Under the pieces are notes generated by a model. The model did no database searches. It had not been told where the DNA came from and saw nothing but the letters and a program-made list of their open reading frames with translations. From an uncultured Thermoguttaceae bacterium (GTDB lineage Bacteria; Planctomycetota; Planctomycetia; Pirellulales; Thermoguttaceae), in NCBI GenBank assembly GCA_937951625.1, contig CALFBP010000010.1, forward strand, positions 1 through 64,000: DNA of 64,000 nucleotides, in the 5' to 3' direction. Positions 18,069 to 28,596 of this stretch are shown here, piece by piece (position 1 is the stretch's first letter; every line of letters starts with the position of its first letter). A program made the translations under genes and the position numbers.

Positions 18069-19412
18069 TTACGAGCCGCCTTGCAGACGTCGTGGGGCCG
18101 CGGCCGTGTCGCGATCTAAATACGGCGCCCCAAGGAGCCAAATCACACCCCCCAACAGCATAAACAGGGAAACGACGAGAAAACCAGTATCCAAGCTGGA
18201 TCGGTCGGCGATGGCCCCGATCACGAACGGCGAGATGGCGTCGCCCAAAATGTGAATCACCAAAATGTTCACGGCGAAGCCCGTGGCCCGCATCGCCGGA
18301 TGGGTCACATTGGCCAAGATGGCGTTGCTGGGACCGGTATTGAAAAAGACGAAGAACTCGGCCAGAAACACGAAGATCCAGGCCCAAGGGAAGGGGGTGA
18401 TGAGGAATGCCAGGGCGCAGGGCGTGGCGACGCAAAGTCCCATGCCCGAGACGATGAAGTACGAGCCGCGAATCCGCTCGCGCAAGACATCACCGGCCCA
18501 ACCGCCCGCCAAGGTCGCCACCAACCCGGCCACCGCGGTAATCGCGCCGAACAGGGGCACTGGTTGCACGCCCCAAAGCGGTGGGACTTGGCGTTCTTTC
18601 AACAAAGCGGGCATCCAGAAGGCCAAGGCCCCGATGGCGAAAGTCATGGCGGTCATGCCTAGGGTATTCAGCACATAGGACTTTGTCCGCAACAGGATCA
18701 GGTACTCCTTCCACGAGGCCCGACGCGTTTGCGCAACGCGATCCGACGCTCCTCGCGGCGGTTCCCGCATCAAAAGCGACCACAGGCCCAAGATTAGCCC
18801 CGGGGGTACGACCAGATAGAAGGCCCAGCGCCAACTCTCGGCGGCTGGGTTCCAATGGGCCACCAAGCCACCGAGTACAAAGCCGAGGGCGCTGCCCACC
18901 GGGATCGCCACGTAGAACAGCGAGAGCACTCGCCCCCGCTTGGCCACCGGATAGAAATCCGACAGCAGAGTCGGGGCCACGGGGCCATAAGCCCCCTCGC
19001 CAATCCCCACGAAACACCGGGTCAACAACAACACGCCGAACGAGCCTGCCAACCCGCTTGCGCCGGTCGCCAAACTCCATAGCGTCACCCCAATGGCAAT
19101 CAACAACCACCGCGAAGTCCGCTCGGCGAGAAAGCCGAAGACCGGCGCCGTGAGCATGTAAGAGACGATGAACGCCGTGGACAACAGCCCCATTTTGGCC
19201 TTAGCGTTTGGATCGTCCGGATCACGGGCCAGAAGCAAAGTCTCCCGAATTTCCGGCTCCACGGCGGCGAGCACGAAGCGGTCGATGTAGTTGAACAGGT
19301 TGATCGCCAAAAGCAATGCCAATGCCCAACCCGCGCCGGCGACTGTGGCACCGGCGTCATTCGCGGTACCGCCGTTTTCGGGCGCGTCGTTGCTGGGGGG
19401 GGCGGCGATCAT
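18069..19412 (-). CDS. Major facilitator superfamily transporter
   Basis: A 447-residue MFS permease with about twelve hydrophobic segments and the early helix AINLFNYIDRFVLAAVEPEI, typical of the Spinster-like and related organic-anion groups. The loop after helix 2 contains FGFLAERTSRW, a variant of the MFS signature. A frame open to 19490 would overlap the DUF1080 gene; the ATG at 19412 (MIAAPPSND) leaves 22 bases after that gene's stop at 19435, so the two are probably co-transcribed. The substrate is unknown; with a carbohydrate-related DUF1080 protein beside it, a sugar-derived acid is one possibility (inference). Confidence 0.85.
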   Translation of the reverse strand: MIAAPPSNDAPENGGTANDAGATVAGAGWALALLLAINLFNYIDRFVLAAVEPEIRETLLLARDPDDPNAKAKMGLLSTAFIVSYMLTAPVFGFLAERTSRWLLIAIGVTLWSLATGASGLAGSFGVLLLTRCFVGIGEGAYGPVAPTLLSDFYPVAKRGRVLSLFYVAIPVGSALGFVLGGLVAHWNPAAESWRWAFYLVVPPGLILGLWSLLMREPPRGASDRVAQTRRASWKEYLILLRTKSYVLNTLGMTAMTFAIGALAFWMPALLKERQVPPLWGVQPVPLFGAITAVAGLVATLAGGWAGDVLRERIRGSYFIVSGMGLCVATPCALAFLITPFPWAWIFVFLAEFFVFFNTGPSNAILANVTHPAMRATGFAVNILVIHILGDAISPFVIGAIADRSSLDTGFLVVSLFMLLGGVIWLLGAPYLDRDTAAAPRRLQGGS

Positions 19413-19434
19413 GAGGCGGAAGGTTGAGTTCGGC

Positions 19435-20160
19435 TCAACGCAATTCCTTGACGCGAACGTTGCGGAACTCCAATTCGTCGCCGTGGCCAAGGAATCCGAT
19501 GTGCCCCTTGTCGCGTTTCAGCCCAGGGTGGTCTTGCCCGTCGATCGTCTTGCCGCCGTGCTTGGCCAATACCTCGTCAAGATTGGCGTCGACGATCACG
19601 GTGCCGTTAAGCGTTACTTTTACGTGCCGCCCCTGGACGTAGATTTCCTCGGCGTTCCACTCGCCCGCCGGTTTGAGAAACCCGCGTTTTGCTGGCACCA
19701 CTCCGTAGATCGAGCCGTGGACCTGATAGTCCTTAAGCCATCCTTGATACCTCTCGTGGCCGTCGTCGAGGATTTGAATCTCCATGCCCACGTAGGCCGG
19801 ATCACCCTGCGGCGGGGTGCGGATACCGACGCCATTGTTTGCGCCCGGCGTCAATTTGAACTCGAAACGAAAGACAAAATCGGAGTACTCTTTTTTCGTC
19901 AGCAACTTGCCGCCGCCCGTCTTCTTGCAGACCAGCTTCCGTCCTTCTTTCGCGTCATCCACCAGGATGTATCCCCGCGTGGCCCCTTGCCAAAGCTCAT
20001 CCAGCGATTCGACGGCGAGCAGATCGACGAACCCCTCCTTGGCCTCTTGGGGATCGAGCTGCGATTTTACCGGCCGCTCGGCGGCGACGCCGTGCAAAAC
20101 CCCTGCTCCCAAAGCCGCCACCACCACCCAACCCAACGCCTTCCCAGCGCCGCGGATCAT
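19435..20160 (-). CDS. Secreted DUF1080 (3-keto-disaccharide hydrolase-like) protein
   Basis: A 241-residue exported protein with a signal peptide (hydrophobic stretch [20 protein letters not shown]) and then a single DUF1080 domain, a concanavalin-like beta fold abundant in Planctomycetota. Typical pieces are [20 protein letters not shown], the EIQILDDGH strand, YGVVPAKRG and [20 protein letters not shown] at the C-terminus. Characterised relatives act on 3-keto-glycosides; many members are untested. It lies first in a probable operon with the MFS gene, behind the promoter at 20227-20255. GAAGGGAA precedes the ATG. Confidence 0.88.
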   Translation of the reverse strand: MIRGAGKALGWVVVAALGAGVLHGVAAERPVKSQLDPQEAKEGFVDLLAVESLDELWQGATRGYILVDDAKEGRKLVCKKTGGGKLLTKKEYSDFVFRFEFKLTPGANNGVGIRTPPQGDPAYVGMEIQILDDGHERYQGWLKDYQVHGSIYGVVPAKRGFLKPAGEWNAEEIYVQGRHVKVTLNGTVIVDANLDEVLAKHGGKTIDGQDHPGLKRDKGHIGFLGHGDELEFRNVRVKELR

Positions 20161-20226
20161 GCTGCAAGTTCCCTTCGATGAAAACCTTTTCGGGCTCGTG
20201 ACGCGATGAGCGCCTAGTTTCGGAGC

Positions 20227-20255
20227 ATTGTCGCCCGGATGCTGCGAGGAGTCAA
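20227..20255 (-). promoter_or_regulatory. Sigma70-like promoter for the DUF1080-MFS pair
   Basis: On the minus strand TTGACT (20255-20250) and GACAAT (20232-20227) are separated by exactly 17 bases. Both hexamers are close to consensus, and the element is about 65 bases upstream of the DUF1080 start, in the right direction. Found by eye. Confidence 0.5.
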
Positions 20256-20535
20256 CCGCCCGTGCAAAAACAAACGTGTCGCCGCTATCTCTTCCGGCAG
20301 TGCTCGCTGGCCTTCGTTGCCCCCGACGCGCGGCGAGGAAGGCCCGCCGAAAACGACACCGGGCAGGAGAGGGCGCGTGCTAGGCCCCAGGTATCGACGC
20401 ATCGCATTCCCGCGCCTGCCCAAGCCTTTTCCTCCACGAAGCTATCCGCTTGGCTATCCGCTTGCCGCGGCGGGCGCGGTCGAATGCCGACTAGCCGTGG
20501 TATGGCCCTCGCCCCGAGGTGTTGTTTTACAATCC
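20256..20535. other. Remainder of the intergenic region between smc and the DUF1080 gene
   Basis: The whole gap is 20161-20535 (about 375 bases). Apart from the promoter listed separately I see no gene, RNA or strong terminator. Both flanking genes run leftwards, so the left part lies downstream of the smc stop side only by position; smc itself ends at 20536. Confidence 0.4.
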
Positions 20536-23500
20536 TTAGGCTGCCCGGCTCTGTTCGTCGGCAGTTGCGTCGTGCGCGAGGGTCTGACTCCGGCTGGTGG
20601 AGAGCATGATCTCGCCGTTGTCGCTGATGTCTTCGAATCGCACCGAGACCTGCTTCGAAACGCCCGACTCTTGCATGGTCACGCCGTAAATCGTCGTTGC
20701 GCAGGTCATGGTCTTCTTGGAGTGCGTGATGATGATGAATTGGGTGCAGGAGAGAAAATCGCGGAGCACTTTGGAGAAGCGGTCGATGTTGGCCTCGTCC
20801 AAGGCGGCGTCGACTTCGTCCAGCACGCAGAACGGGCTAGGACGGCTGCGGAAAATCGCCAGCAGGAGGGCCACGCAGGTCAGCGTCTTCTCGCCCCCGC
20901 TGAGCAGGGAGATGCTGCGTGGCTCCTTGCCGGGGGGCCGGGCCACGATTTCGATCCCGCTCTCCAACATGTCGGCCCCTTCTTCCAACACGATGTCCGC
21001 CGTGCCGCCGCCAAACAAGTCGCGGAACAAGGTGACGAAATGTCCCCGCACGCTCTCCAGCGTCTCGGCGAACAGCCGCCGACTGTCGGCATTGATCCGC
21101 TCGATGATCCGGTGAAGGGAGTTCTTGGCGTCGCAGAGGTCTTTGTACTGCGTGGAGAGGGTGGCGTAGCGGGACTCGAGCTGATTCAATTCTTCCAACG
21201 CCTCGAGGTTAACGTTTCCCAGCGCATTGATCCTCTGCCGCAGCTCGTCGATTTCCCTTTGCACCTCTTCGCGTTGGCGTTGTTCCTCCTGAGTAGGCTC
21301 ATGTTGCAGCTCGGCGAGCGATATTCCGTAGTCCTCGCGGAAGCGCTCGAGGAGGGCGTCGCGCTCGAGGCGAATCTGGTTGGCGGCCAGCTCCTTGGCG
21401 TGGAGTTTCTCTTCGAGCTTGCGGACTTTGGTCCTTGCCTTTTGCGCATGGGCGCCGAGATTTCCCCGCTCGCTTTGGTAGGCTTCGCGTTGCCGCACCA
21501 GCTCGGCCGTGCGTTTGGCGGAGTCCTCCTTGTGGAGATACCAAAGGGCTATCTCCGCTTCAGCGCGAAGGATTTTGCGTTGCGATTCCAGGGCACGGCG
21601 ATGGCACAAAGCGAGTTGTTCGTCGCTTTCGGCCAGGGCCCGTTGGCCTTCCCCTCGACTTTCCTCGAATTGCCGCAAACGGGCCCGCAGGTTGACCAGC
21701 CGCTCCTCGCCCTTGGCCAGCGCGATCTTTGCCTCGGTGGCCTCACGGCCGCGATGGCCCCAATCGGCCTCGCATCGGGCTAGTTCCTCGGCCCGGTGCA
21801 TCAGTTCACGTTCGTGCTGGGCCGCCTCGGCCTCCACGGCGCGGAGCTGGTCTCGGGCATGGCGGAGGGCGGTTTCGAGTTGTTCCTGGCGGTCCTGGGC
21901 GGCGCGGCACTCCGCCGCCACCGAGGACCGTTGCTGATCGAGCTGGGCCTGGCGTTCCTGGGCAGCCACGAGCTTGTGGTCGTGCCGGGCCAGCGACTCG
22001 GTCATCTGGCGATGGTCCGCCTCGGCCTGGCGAAGCTGGCCTTGCGCCGCGGTAAGCTGCTGTTGAACACGGAGGACGCCCGACTCGGCCTGTTGGACCT
22101 GCGACTCCAGCTCGGCCAGGCGGCCGCGCAAGGCCCGAAGCTCGCTGCGGCGCGAGATCAGGCCGGTCGCGGCGTGCCTCGGCCCGACGCAGAGTGTTCC
22201 GTCCGCAGTCAGCAGCTCACCGGCAAGGGTCACGAAGTGGCAGGTGTGTTGTGGCGTTTGCGCCAAGGTCAGCGCTTGGCCCAGCGTTTCTACGAACCAC
22301 GTATGGCCGAGGAGGCGTTTGGCGAGGGGTTCGTAATCCGGCTCGGTTTCGACAAAGCGGTCGGCACGCCCCAGCACGCCAGGCCAACCGTCGAAACTGA
22401 CTTCGTCCCACGGCTCGGTTTCCGGCCCGGGACGAAGCCACACGAATCCTACGCGGCCGCTGAAATGCCGCGGATTGGCCTGGAGGAACTCGATCAGTTC
22501 CCGGGCGGGACGCGCCACCACATGCTGAGCGGTTTCGCCCAGGGCCACTTCCACGAGCACAGCCGAATCGACGCTGACGCGAAACAGATCGGCCACCAGG
22601 CCGCAAACATGGCGAAACGGGGCTTCCTGACCGCTTTTCGCCGCGGCCAGGACTTCCTTGACGCCGGGACTGAGCCCTTCATAACGGCGTTCGAGTTCTT
22701 CCAGCACGGCGGCGCGTTCCGCCATGGCCGTCTGCCGCTTCTGGAGTTCGGCTAGTTCCCGTTGCCGCTCGGTCAGCTCTTGACGCAATCGCTCGATGCC
22801 GACGAGGACGCCGTCGATTCGCTGCCGAGCTTGATCGACCGTGGCGAGGAGCGCCTCTCGCTGGCGTTGCAGTTGATCGAGTTCCGCGTGAACGGCTTGC
22901 CAGAGGCGTTCGAGTTCCGATTGTCGGCCGTGGCACCGATCGAGTTCCGCGACTGCCGCCTGGACCTGGCTTTCCAACGCGCTGATCTGACTACTCAGCT
23001 CGCTTGCTGCCCGCACCTTCTCCACGTGCAAGGCCCGCCGCTGGTGGACCTCGGCCCGAAGGTGGTCCATTCGGGCCATCAGCTCGGTGAGGGCCCGTTC
23101 CCGTTCCCCGAGTTGGCGAGCGGTTACGCGTTGTTGGGCCTCGGCCGCCTCGACGGCGGCGCGGGTTTCGAGAAGTTGTTGTTCCAAGGCGCCGGCGCGG
23201 CTCTGAAAGGCCATGCGTTGGCGCTGGCGGTGGGCGATTTCCAGCTCCGTCTCCGAGCACCGCGCGCGTTCGATCTCGATCATGGCCTCGGCGGCGGCGA
23301 TCCGCTCGCGATCGGCGGCGGTCTCGGCCTCGGAACGGCGGATGGCCTCGTTCAACTCGGCGGCGCGGGCGTCGGCCTCTTGGAGTCGGTTTTCGAGGGC
23401 CGCGGCCTCCGCGACCGCGGCGTCGCGCAAGCGGGCGAGGTCCTCCACCTCCGACTCGAGTTGGGAGAGCGCCTCGCACAAACGGGTCCAGTCCACCAAA

Positions 23501-24186
23501 GCCACGTGGGTCCGCAGGGCTTGCAATCGGTCGACATATTCCTTGTATCGTCGCGCCTTGCTGGCCTGAAGTTTCACGCTCCGCAGGCGGCTGTCGACCT
23601 CGTCCACGATGTCGGAAAGCCGCAGGAGGTTCTGCTCGACGCGTTCCAGGCGGCGGAGGGCCTCGATCTTGCGGGCCTTGAAGCGGCTGATGCCCGCCGC
23701 CTCCTCGAAGATCATCCGTCGCTCTTTGGGCGAGGATTGGAGCAAAAGGTCGACCTTGCCCTGTTCGATGACGCTGTAGGCCTGCGTGCCCATCCCCGTG
23801 CCGGCGAGCAAATCGCGGATGTCGCGGAGCCGCGTCGGCTGGCGGTTGACGAGATATTCGCTTTCGCCGCTGCGGTACACGCGGCGGGTAATGTGGACCT
23901 CGGGCGCGTCGATGGCCAGAAGACGGCGGCTGTTGTCGAGCGTGAGCGTGATTTCCGCGGCGTTCATCGGCCGCCGAGAACCCGACCCGTTGAAAATGAC
24001 ATCGGCCATCTCCCTGCCGCGCAAGCTCTTGACGCTCTGCTCCCCCAGAACCCACTTGATCGCATCGACCACGTTCGACTTGCCCGATCCGTTCGGTCCG
24101 ACCACCGCGGTGATTCCCGGCGGAAACTCGAACCGCGTCCGATCGGCAAAACTCTTGAATCCGACGAGTTCCAGGGCCTTCAGCAT
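20536..24186 (-). CDS. smc: Chromosome partition protein SMC
   Basis: ATPase that, with ScpA and ScpB, organises and segregates the chromosome. The 1216-residue product has the full layout: N-terminal ATPase half with Walker [10 protein letters not shown] and the start [20 protein letters not shown], a long coiled coil (about 170-500), a hinge near 510-680, a second coiled coil, and the C-terminal half with signature [11 protein letters not shown] and Walker [16 protein letters not shown]. The C-terminus ends in a short polar tail. The length is normal for bacterial SMC. It follows the FlgI-like gene in the same direction, separated by 157 bases. Confidence 0.96.
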   Translation of the reverse strand: MLKALELVGFKSFADRTRFEFPPGITAVVGPNGSGKSNVVDAIKWVLGEQSVKSLRGREMADVIFNGSGSRRPMNAAEITLTLDNSRRLLAIDAPEVHITRRVYRSGESEYLVNRQPTRLRDIRDLLAGTGMGTQAYSVIEQGKVDLLLQSSPKERRMIFEEAAGISRFKARKIEALRRLERVEQNLLRLSDIVDEVDSRLRSVKLQASKARRYKEYVDRLQALRTHVALVDWTRLCEALSQLESEVEDLARLRDAAVAEAAALENRLQEADARAAELNEAIRRSEAETAADRERIAAAEAMIEIERARCSETELEIAHRQRQRMAFQSRAGALEQQLLETRAAVEAAEAQQRVTARQLGERERALTELMARMDHLRAEVHQRRALHVEKVRAASELSSQISALESQVQAAVAELDRCHGRQSELERLWQAVHAELDQLQRQREALLATVDQARQRIDGVLVGIERLRQELTERQRELAELQKRQTAMAERAAVLEELERRYEGLSPGVKEVLAAAKSGQEAPFRHVCGLVADLFRVSVDSAVLVEVALGETAQHVVARPARELIEFLQANPRHFSGRVGFVWLRPGPETEPWDEVSFDGWPGVLGRADRFVETEPDYEPLAKRLLGHTWFVETLGQALTLAQTPQHTCHFVTLAGELLTADGTLCVGPRHAATGLISRRSELRALRGRLAELESQVQQAESGVLRVQQQLTAAQGQLRQAEADHRQMTESLARHDHKLVAAQERQAQLDQQRSSVAAECRAAQDRQEQLETALRHARDQLRAVEAEAAQHERELMHRAEELARCEADWGHRGREATEAKIALAKGEERLVNLRARLRQFEESRGEGQRALAESDEQLALCHRRALESQRKILRAEAEIALWYLHKEDSAKRTAELVRQREAYQSERGNLGAHAQKARTKVRKLEEKLHAKELAANQIRLERDALLERFREDYGISLAELQHEPTQEEQRQREEVQREIDELRQRINALGNVNLEALEELNQLESRYATLSTQYKDLCDAKNSLHRIIERINADSRRLFAETLESVRGHFVTLFRDLFGGGTADIVLEEGADMLESGIEIVARPPGKEPRSISLLSGGEKTLTCVALLLAIFRSRPSPFCVLDEVDAALDEANIDRFSKVLRDFLSCTQFIIITHSKKTMTCATTIYGVTMQESGVSKQVSVRFEDISDNGEIMLSTSRSQTLAHDATADEQSRAA

Positions 24187-24343
24187 TGTCGATGGCCTGG
24201 CTCGCTCGAGCCAAGCGGATGGTTCCTTGAAAATCTGCTTTCAGCAAGAAAAGCGTGGTCCCTGCGTTGCCCTTCAGGTGGACGTGCTCGGCCCCCGAAT
24301 GACTTCGGTTTTTTCGGGGCCCGGCCCGTTTGGTGTCGCCATG

Positions 24344-26185
24344 TCATTGACTGCGACTGAACATCCTCCTGAAAAAGCCTGTCGAGGATTTAGACTTGGC
24401 CTCGGAAGAGTCTTCGTCCTCGCCGGTCTCAACTTCGGCCTCCCTCGCTTGCCCACGGTCTTTCGAACCGGCGTCTGCGTCCACTTTGGCCTCCGCCTGC
24501 CGACGGTACAAATCGGGGACCGGACTATTCACGACGGGCTGGGCAGCGGGAGATCCGGAACCTTCCTCGTTAGTGGCATCGCGATCGAAAGTCCTTCCCG
24601 CCTCCGGCAGAGCGTCGACCTCCAGCCGGCTCGCCAACACGCCCGCCGCCTTGGCTTGTTGCAGGGCTTGGACCACGTCGGGATACGTGCCGCCCAGTTC
24701 CACGATGGCGCGAATCACCTCATCGACGGAGGCCGACACGACGCGTTTCTGGTCTGGCTCGTTGGGCATGAACTTGCTCAACACGACTTCGTTCGGTTTT
24801 CGGCTCGTGATGAGGATGCGGTTCCCTGCTTCGAGCGTCAAGGGCGAACTCAGCGTCTGGTGGCGACCGAACAAGACGATCTCCGCGCGGCGACTCCGCG
24901 TGACGTGGATCATGGGCGTTTGATCGGAGTCGATGACGTGGTAACTGAATTGGCCGCCGAGGTTCTCGCCCCGAATGGCAGGATCGTTGGGGTTCATCGT
25001 CCACAACGCCCGAAAAGCCCCGTACCGCGTTTCCGCACTCGGCGACTGGAGCAATTCGCGGAGTTCCTCCGTCGCGGAGTAATCGTTCATCGCGCTCAGC
25101 GCGGTCAGGGCGAAGACTCGCAAGGCGGGCATGTTGCGAGCCGTTTCCCCCAGGGGCTTGGCAGCCGACGTGTCGTCGAGGTAAGCCAACGCCTCGGCGC
25201 AATAGAAACGCACCTCGGCGTCCTTGGCGGTCAACCCCCGCTTCAACAGGGAAATTCCCTCTTTGCCGATCGCCTCCAGTTGCAGCGCCGCCCGCGAGGA
25301 CGTGATCGGGTCCAAAAGCTGTTTTTCCAACAAGGCAAGCCGTTCGCTGCGTTCGGTTTCCGACTCCCTCAGCGGCAAGGACCGGACCACAGCTACGTAA
25401 CGTTGAACGTTGTCCTTGTAGCGCGGGTGCAACTTCAGTTCGACATATTCATTGGTCTTGGCCTTGGCCACGCCGACCTTGATGCCTTTTTCATAGGTGT
25501 GGAAGCGTTTGTTGACCGCCGTCTCGATCCGGGCGCTGTTGAACACCGATTGGTGCTCGGGTTTGAGCACCAGGGCCAGCGGGCGTTCTTTGAGGGCGAT
25601 GCCGCCGCCCAGCACGCGGCCCCGGCACGAACTGATTCGATCCGTTTTCGCGTCGGCCGAGGGATCGACAAGCACCGGCCCCGACGCCCGACCATAGGTA
25701 TTGCCTGCGGCGATCTTATCATCCAGCACCGCCAGCTCCTTCAGGTCGGTTTCCAAAAGATAGCCGCCCCGCAGGCTGGTGGTCTCGCTGTTGCTGGGCA
25801 CACGGACTTCGACGTCGAAGGAATCGCCTTTCTGAATGCCGGGCCGGATTACCGCCCGTACCAAAACCAGGGCCGTGTCGTTGGAAGCCAAAACCGCGTT
25901 GGGTCGATCAACGCCGCGACTTTGCATGGCCGCCAAAAGCGCGGAACGCTGCGGGCCTGGCTTCGGATCACTGCCCGTGCCTTTCAAACCGGTCACTAGG
26001 CCGACGTTTTCCAGCACGACGGGAAACATCCCATAAGGCACGGCCAAATCACCAATCAACGACACGTTCACCGGCGGGGGCTCAGGCTCCTCCGGGCTTT
26101 GGGACCGCAGCGATAGCCCTTCCCAAGTCGAACAACCCGCCAAAACGATGGCAGCAACGACCAACACCTTCCACTGGGGCCTCAT
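24344..26185 (-). CDS. FlgI (flagellar P-ring)-like lipoprotein with HEAT-like repeats
   Basis: A 613-residue putative lipoprotein with lipobox VLAGC near residue 18. Residues about 45-290 resemble the P-ring protein FlgI: LIGDLAVPYGMFPVVLENVG, GLVTGLKGTGSDPKPG and GDSFDVEVRVPSNSETTSLRGG. Residues about 310-420 are short helical repeats of HEAT type (YCAEALAYLDDTSAAKPLGE). The C-terminal half has another beta-rich section, then a low-complexity polar tail (about 540-600). FlgI normally forms the rod bushing in the periplasm and is not a lipoprotein; no flagellar gene is nearby. A structural role in the envelope unrelated to motility is plausible (inference). Confidence 0.72.
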   Translation of the reverse strand: MRPQWKVLVVAAIVLAGCSTWEGLSLRSQSPEEPEPPPVNVSLIGDLAVPYGMFPVVLENVGLVTGLKGTGSDPKPGPQRSALLAAMQSRGVDRPNAVLASNDTALVLVRAVIRPGIQKGDSFDVEVRVPSNSETTSLRGGYLLETDLKELAVLDDKIAAGNTYGRASGPVLVDPSADAKTDRISSCRGRVLGGGIALKERPLALVLKPEHQSVFNSARIETAVNKRFHTYEKGIKVGVAKAKTNEYVELKLHPRYKDNVQRYVAVVRSLPLRESETERSERLALLEKQLLDPITSSRAALQLEAIGKEGISLLKRGLTAKDAEVRFYCAEALAYLDDTSAAKPLGETARNMPALRVFALTALSAMNDYSATEELRELLQSPSAETRYGAFRALWTMNPNDPAIRGENLGGQFSYHVIDSDQTPMIHVTRSRRAEIVLFGRHQTLSSPLTLEAGNRILITSRKPNEVVLSKFMPNEPDQKRVVSASVDEVIRAIVELGGTYPDVVQALQQAKAAGVLASRLEVDALPEAGRTFDRDATNEEGSGSPAAQPVVNSPVPDLYRRQAEAKVDADAGSKDRGQAREAEVETGEDEDSSEAKSKSSTGFFRRMFSRSQ

Positions 26186-26492
26186 GTGCTATCCCGCGCT
26201 CCAAATAACGGCTGATCCGCCCTGCATAGCCATGGAAAATCGCGCGCGGAGGATATTGCTTTACCCCATGCTGGTCAAGGTGAATCGCTCGGAAACGAAG
26301 TTTGCCGGGAGGTATGCCAATGGGGTGTGCAATACCCCGATGGGTGGTACTCAAGACAAGGAACGACCGTTCCCGGGATAGCCCGAAGCGTACCTGCCCT
26401 TGAAACCACTAGAAATTGGGGATTGATTCCACCAAAAGGACGCCAACCCGCAGTGGCGGCTTTTAGTTTGGTAGGCTTCAAAGCCATCGGGT
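26186..26492. other. Intergenic region upstream of the FlgI-like gene
   Basis: About 307 bases between the DUF1559 gene's stop and the FlgI-like start, both leftward. A TTGACC on the minus strand near 26280 has no well-spaced -10 partner. No gene or RNA recognised. Confidence 0.4.
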
Positions 26493-27518
26493 TCAGGGAG
26501 CCTCGCCCCCCTGGCGGGTCCCCATCGCTCGCCAAGCGGCCACGTCGATCGTGTTGCTGATGGGCCGCGAGGATCCGTCCATGAAAAGCGCATTCACAAC
26601 GCCGGGATGGTAGCTCCGCGCGGTCACGGCAGCATAGGTCGGCTGAGTGGCACTGCGGCCTTCTTGCTGCGAATTGTAGTCCACATCGTACGTTCGGCCG
26701 TCGGTGTGAAGATACGCAACTCGGGTGTTTGGGGTAAAGACGGTCGTGATACCGCTGTGGTGTACACGGCCGTCGCCCCATTCGGTGTGGCCGGTGTTGT
26801 CGTTGACGTTCGGCCCCAGCTTGAATTGGGCGCCGGGGGCAAAGGCCGCCAATTCGTTGGGCAAGTTGGGAACCGTGGGGCCTGGATCCGCTGTATTGCG
26901 GAAATAAGCGGTGAAGGCCTTCACCTCGGCCGCGGCGAGCGTGTTGCTTAGCCCATCGGTGAAACTCGCGGGCCCGAGCTGGCTGTTGACGAAAAACGCC
27001 CCGTCGCCCCCCTGATTCGTGCCCGGGTTGTAAACCAACCACGTGCCGAAGTTGAACCCATAGGTGTGCGGATAGGTCAACGGACTGCCTGAGGCATCGA
27101 CGCGTGCGCGATCGTTCACCTCGCTCGGACACACATAGGTTGGTGTTCGCATGGTCGGCACGCCGGTACCGAGTTGGGCGTCCCAGGGAATATCAAGGCG
27201 GATGCGGCTGTAAGCCGCGCCTTGCTCCAGAAAGGGTAGCAACCGTCCATGGATGGACCACGATCCATTGTTTGTCGCCAACGTCGTTCCGGGTCTTATG
27301 CAGAAGCTGGGGGGGAAGACCGTGTTGACCGTTTGATAGTTGTGCAGGGCCAAGCCGATTTGCTTGAGGTTGTTCAGGCACTGAGCGCGTCGGGCGGCCT
27401 CGCGGGCCTGCTGCACTGCGGGCAAAAGAAGGCCGACCAAGGTCCCCAGGATGGCCACCACCACCAAAAGTTCGACCAAAGTAAAGCCACGACAAAATTG
27501 CTTTCGGGAAACACTCAT
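26493..27518 (-). CDS. DUF1559 pseudopilin-like protein
   Basis: A 341-residue member of the DUF1559 family, typical of Planctomycetota. It has a type IV prepilin-like leader (about 10 residues ending in RG) followed by [20 protein letters not shown], then [20 protein letters not shown], the family N-terminal signature. The C-terminus carries the family's H-X9-DG-type ending ([18 protein letters not shown]). Such proteins are processed by prepilin peptidase and lie in the envelope; their role is not established. The start codon lies only three bases after the ftsY stop, and the GGAGG serving it lies within the end of ftsY, so the genes are probably co-transcribed and translationally coupled. 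Confidence 0.92.
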   Translation of the reverse strand: MSVSRKQFCRGFTLVELLVVVAILGTLVGLLLPAVQQAREAARRAQCLNNLKQIGLALHNYQTVNTVFPPSFCIRPGTTLATNNGSWSIHGRLLPFLEQGAAYSRIRLDIPWDAQLGTGVPTMRTPTYVCPSEVNDRARVDASGSPLTYPHTYGFNFGTWLVYNPGTNQGGDGAFFVNSQLGPASFTDGLSNTLAAAEVKAFTAYFRNTADPGPTVPNLPNELAAFAPGAQFKLGPNVNDNTGHTEWGDGRVHHSGITTVFTPNTRVAYLHTDGRTYDVDYNSQQEGRSATQPTYAAVTARSYHPGVVNALFMDGSSRPISNTIDVAAWRAMGTRQGGEAP

Positions 27519-27521
27519 CCA

Positions 27522-28445
27522 TCACCTCCGCCCGTTTTCAAACATGCCGTCGACGAAGGCGTCGGGATCGAAGGGGATGAGGTCGTCGAGTTTCTCGCCC
27601 ACGCCGACGAACTTGACCGGCAGGCCCACTTGCTGGCGAATGGCCACGACCACGCCGCCTTTGGCGGTGCCATCGAGTTTGGCCAGCACGATGCCCGTGC
27701 ATTTCACTGCGTCCGTGAAGTGTTTGGCCTGACTAATGCCATTCTGACCGGTCGTGGCGTCCAGCACCAGCAGTACCTCGTGGGGGGCCTCGGGAATCTG
27801 CTTGCCCAACACGCGGTGGATTTTGGAAAGCTGCTGCATCAAGTTCTGTTGGGTCTGGAGGCGGCCGGCGGTATCGACGATGCATACGTCGGCCCCGGTT
27901 TGGATGGCTTGGGCCACGGCGCGATGGGCCACACTGGCGGGATCCGCCCCCGGAGCTCCAGTGACAATCTCAGCTCCGCATCGCTTGGCCCAAATCGTGA
28001 GCTGTTCGACCGCCGCGGCGCGGAAGGTGTCGGCCGCGCCGAGCACCACCTTCTTGCCTTCGCTTTGAAACATGTAGGCCAGCTTCGCGATGGAGGTGGT
28101 CTTGCCGCAACCGTTGACGCCGCAGACCATGATCACGGTCGGCCCGTTCTCCGCGAAGCGGATGGGGGCGGCCGGCTGATGCATGAGGGCCTTGAGTTTC
28201 TGCTTGATCTGACCAATTACCTCGTCCCATTCCACGACGCGAGCACGGAGGGCGGAGCCCACCTCATCTGCGGCGGCGCGGGCGGCCTGCACGCCCATGT
28301 CGGTCTTGATGAGCGTCTCGAAGACCTCGCGGACGAAGGCCTCATCGACCAACCGCCCTTGGGTCTTGAACAGGTCGCGGATGTCGGTGTTCAGCAGTTG
28401 GGTGGTCTTTTTGAGACCTTGTTTCAGCTTTTCAAAAAAACCCAT
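27522..28445 (-). CDS. ftsY: Signal recognition particle receptor FtsY
   Basis: GTPase that docks SRP-ribosome complexes at the membrane. The 307 residues match the NG domain core without the long acidic N-terminal domain of Escherichia coli FtsY. Motifs: G1 GVNGCGKTTSIAKLA (Cys and Ser in place of the usual Val and Thr), DTFRAAAVEQL, DTAGRLQTQQNLMQQL, AKLDGTAKGG and the closing FVGVGEKLDDLIPFD. The N-terminus MGFFEKLKQGLKKT is an amphipathic helix that can bind membrane. It lies between glnS (upstream, 151 bases) and the DUF1559 gene (downstream, 3 bases). Confidence 0.95.
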   Translation of the reverse strand: MGFFEKLKQGLKKTTQLLNTDIRDLFKTQGRLVDEAFVREVFETLIKTDMGVQAARAAADEVGSALRARVVEWDEVIGQIKQKLKALMHQPAAPIRFAENGPTVIMVCGVNGCGKTTSIAKLAYMFQSEGKKVVLGAADTFRAAAVEQLTIWAKRCGAEIVTGAPGADPASVAHRAVAQAIQTGADVCIVDTAGRLQTQQNLMQQLSKIHRVLGKQIPEAPHEVLLVLDATTGQNGISQAKHFTDAVKCTGIVLAKLDGTAKGGVVVAIRQQVGLPVKFVGVGEKLDDLIPFDPDAFVDGMFENGRR

Positions 28446-28596
28446 GGCTTAGAAATCGATGCAAGTGAAAAAACCCCCAGAACAACGGGAGACGCCCGGC
28501 TTGGGCGACGGCAAGTCGAACCGTGAAGCCGCGCCGTTCCTTTTCGGTTGTCCATTTCAGGTTGTCATCGAGGATCGGATTTCCCGGCTCCGGCAG

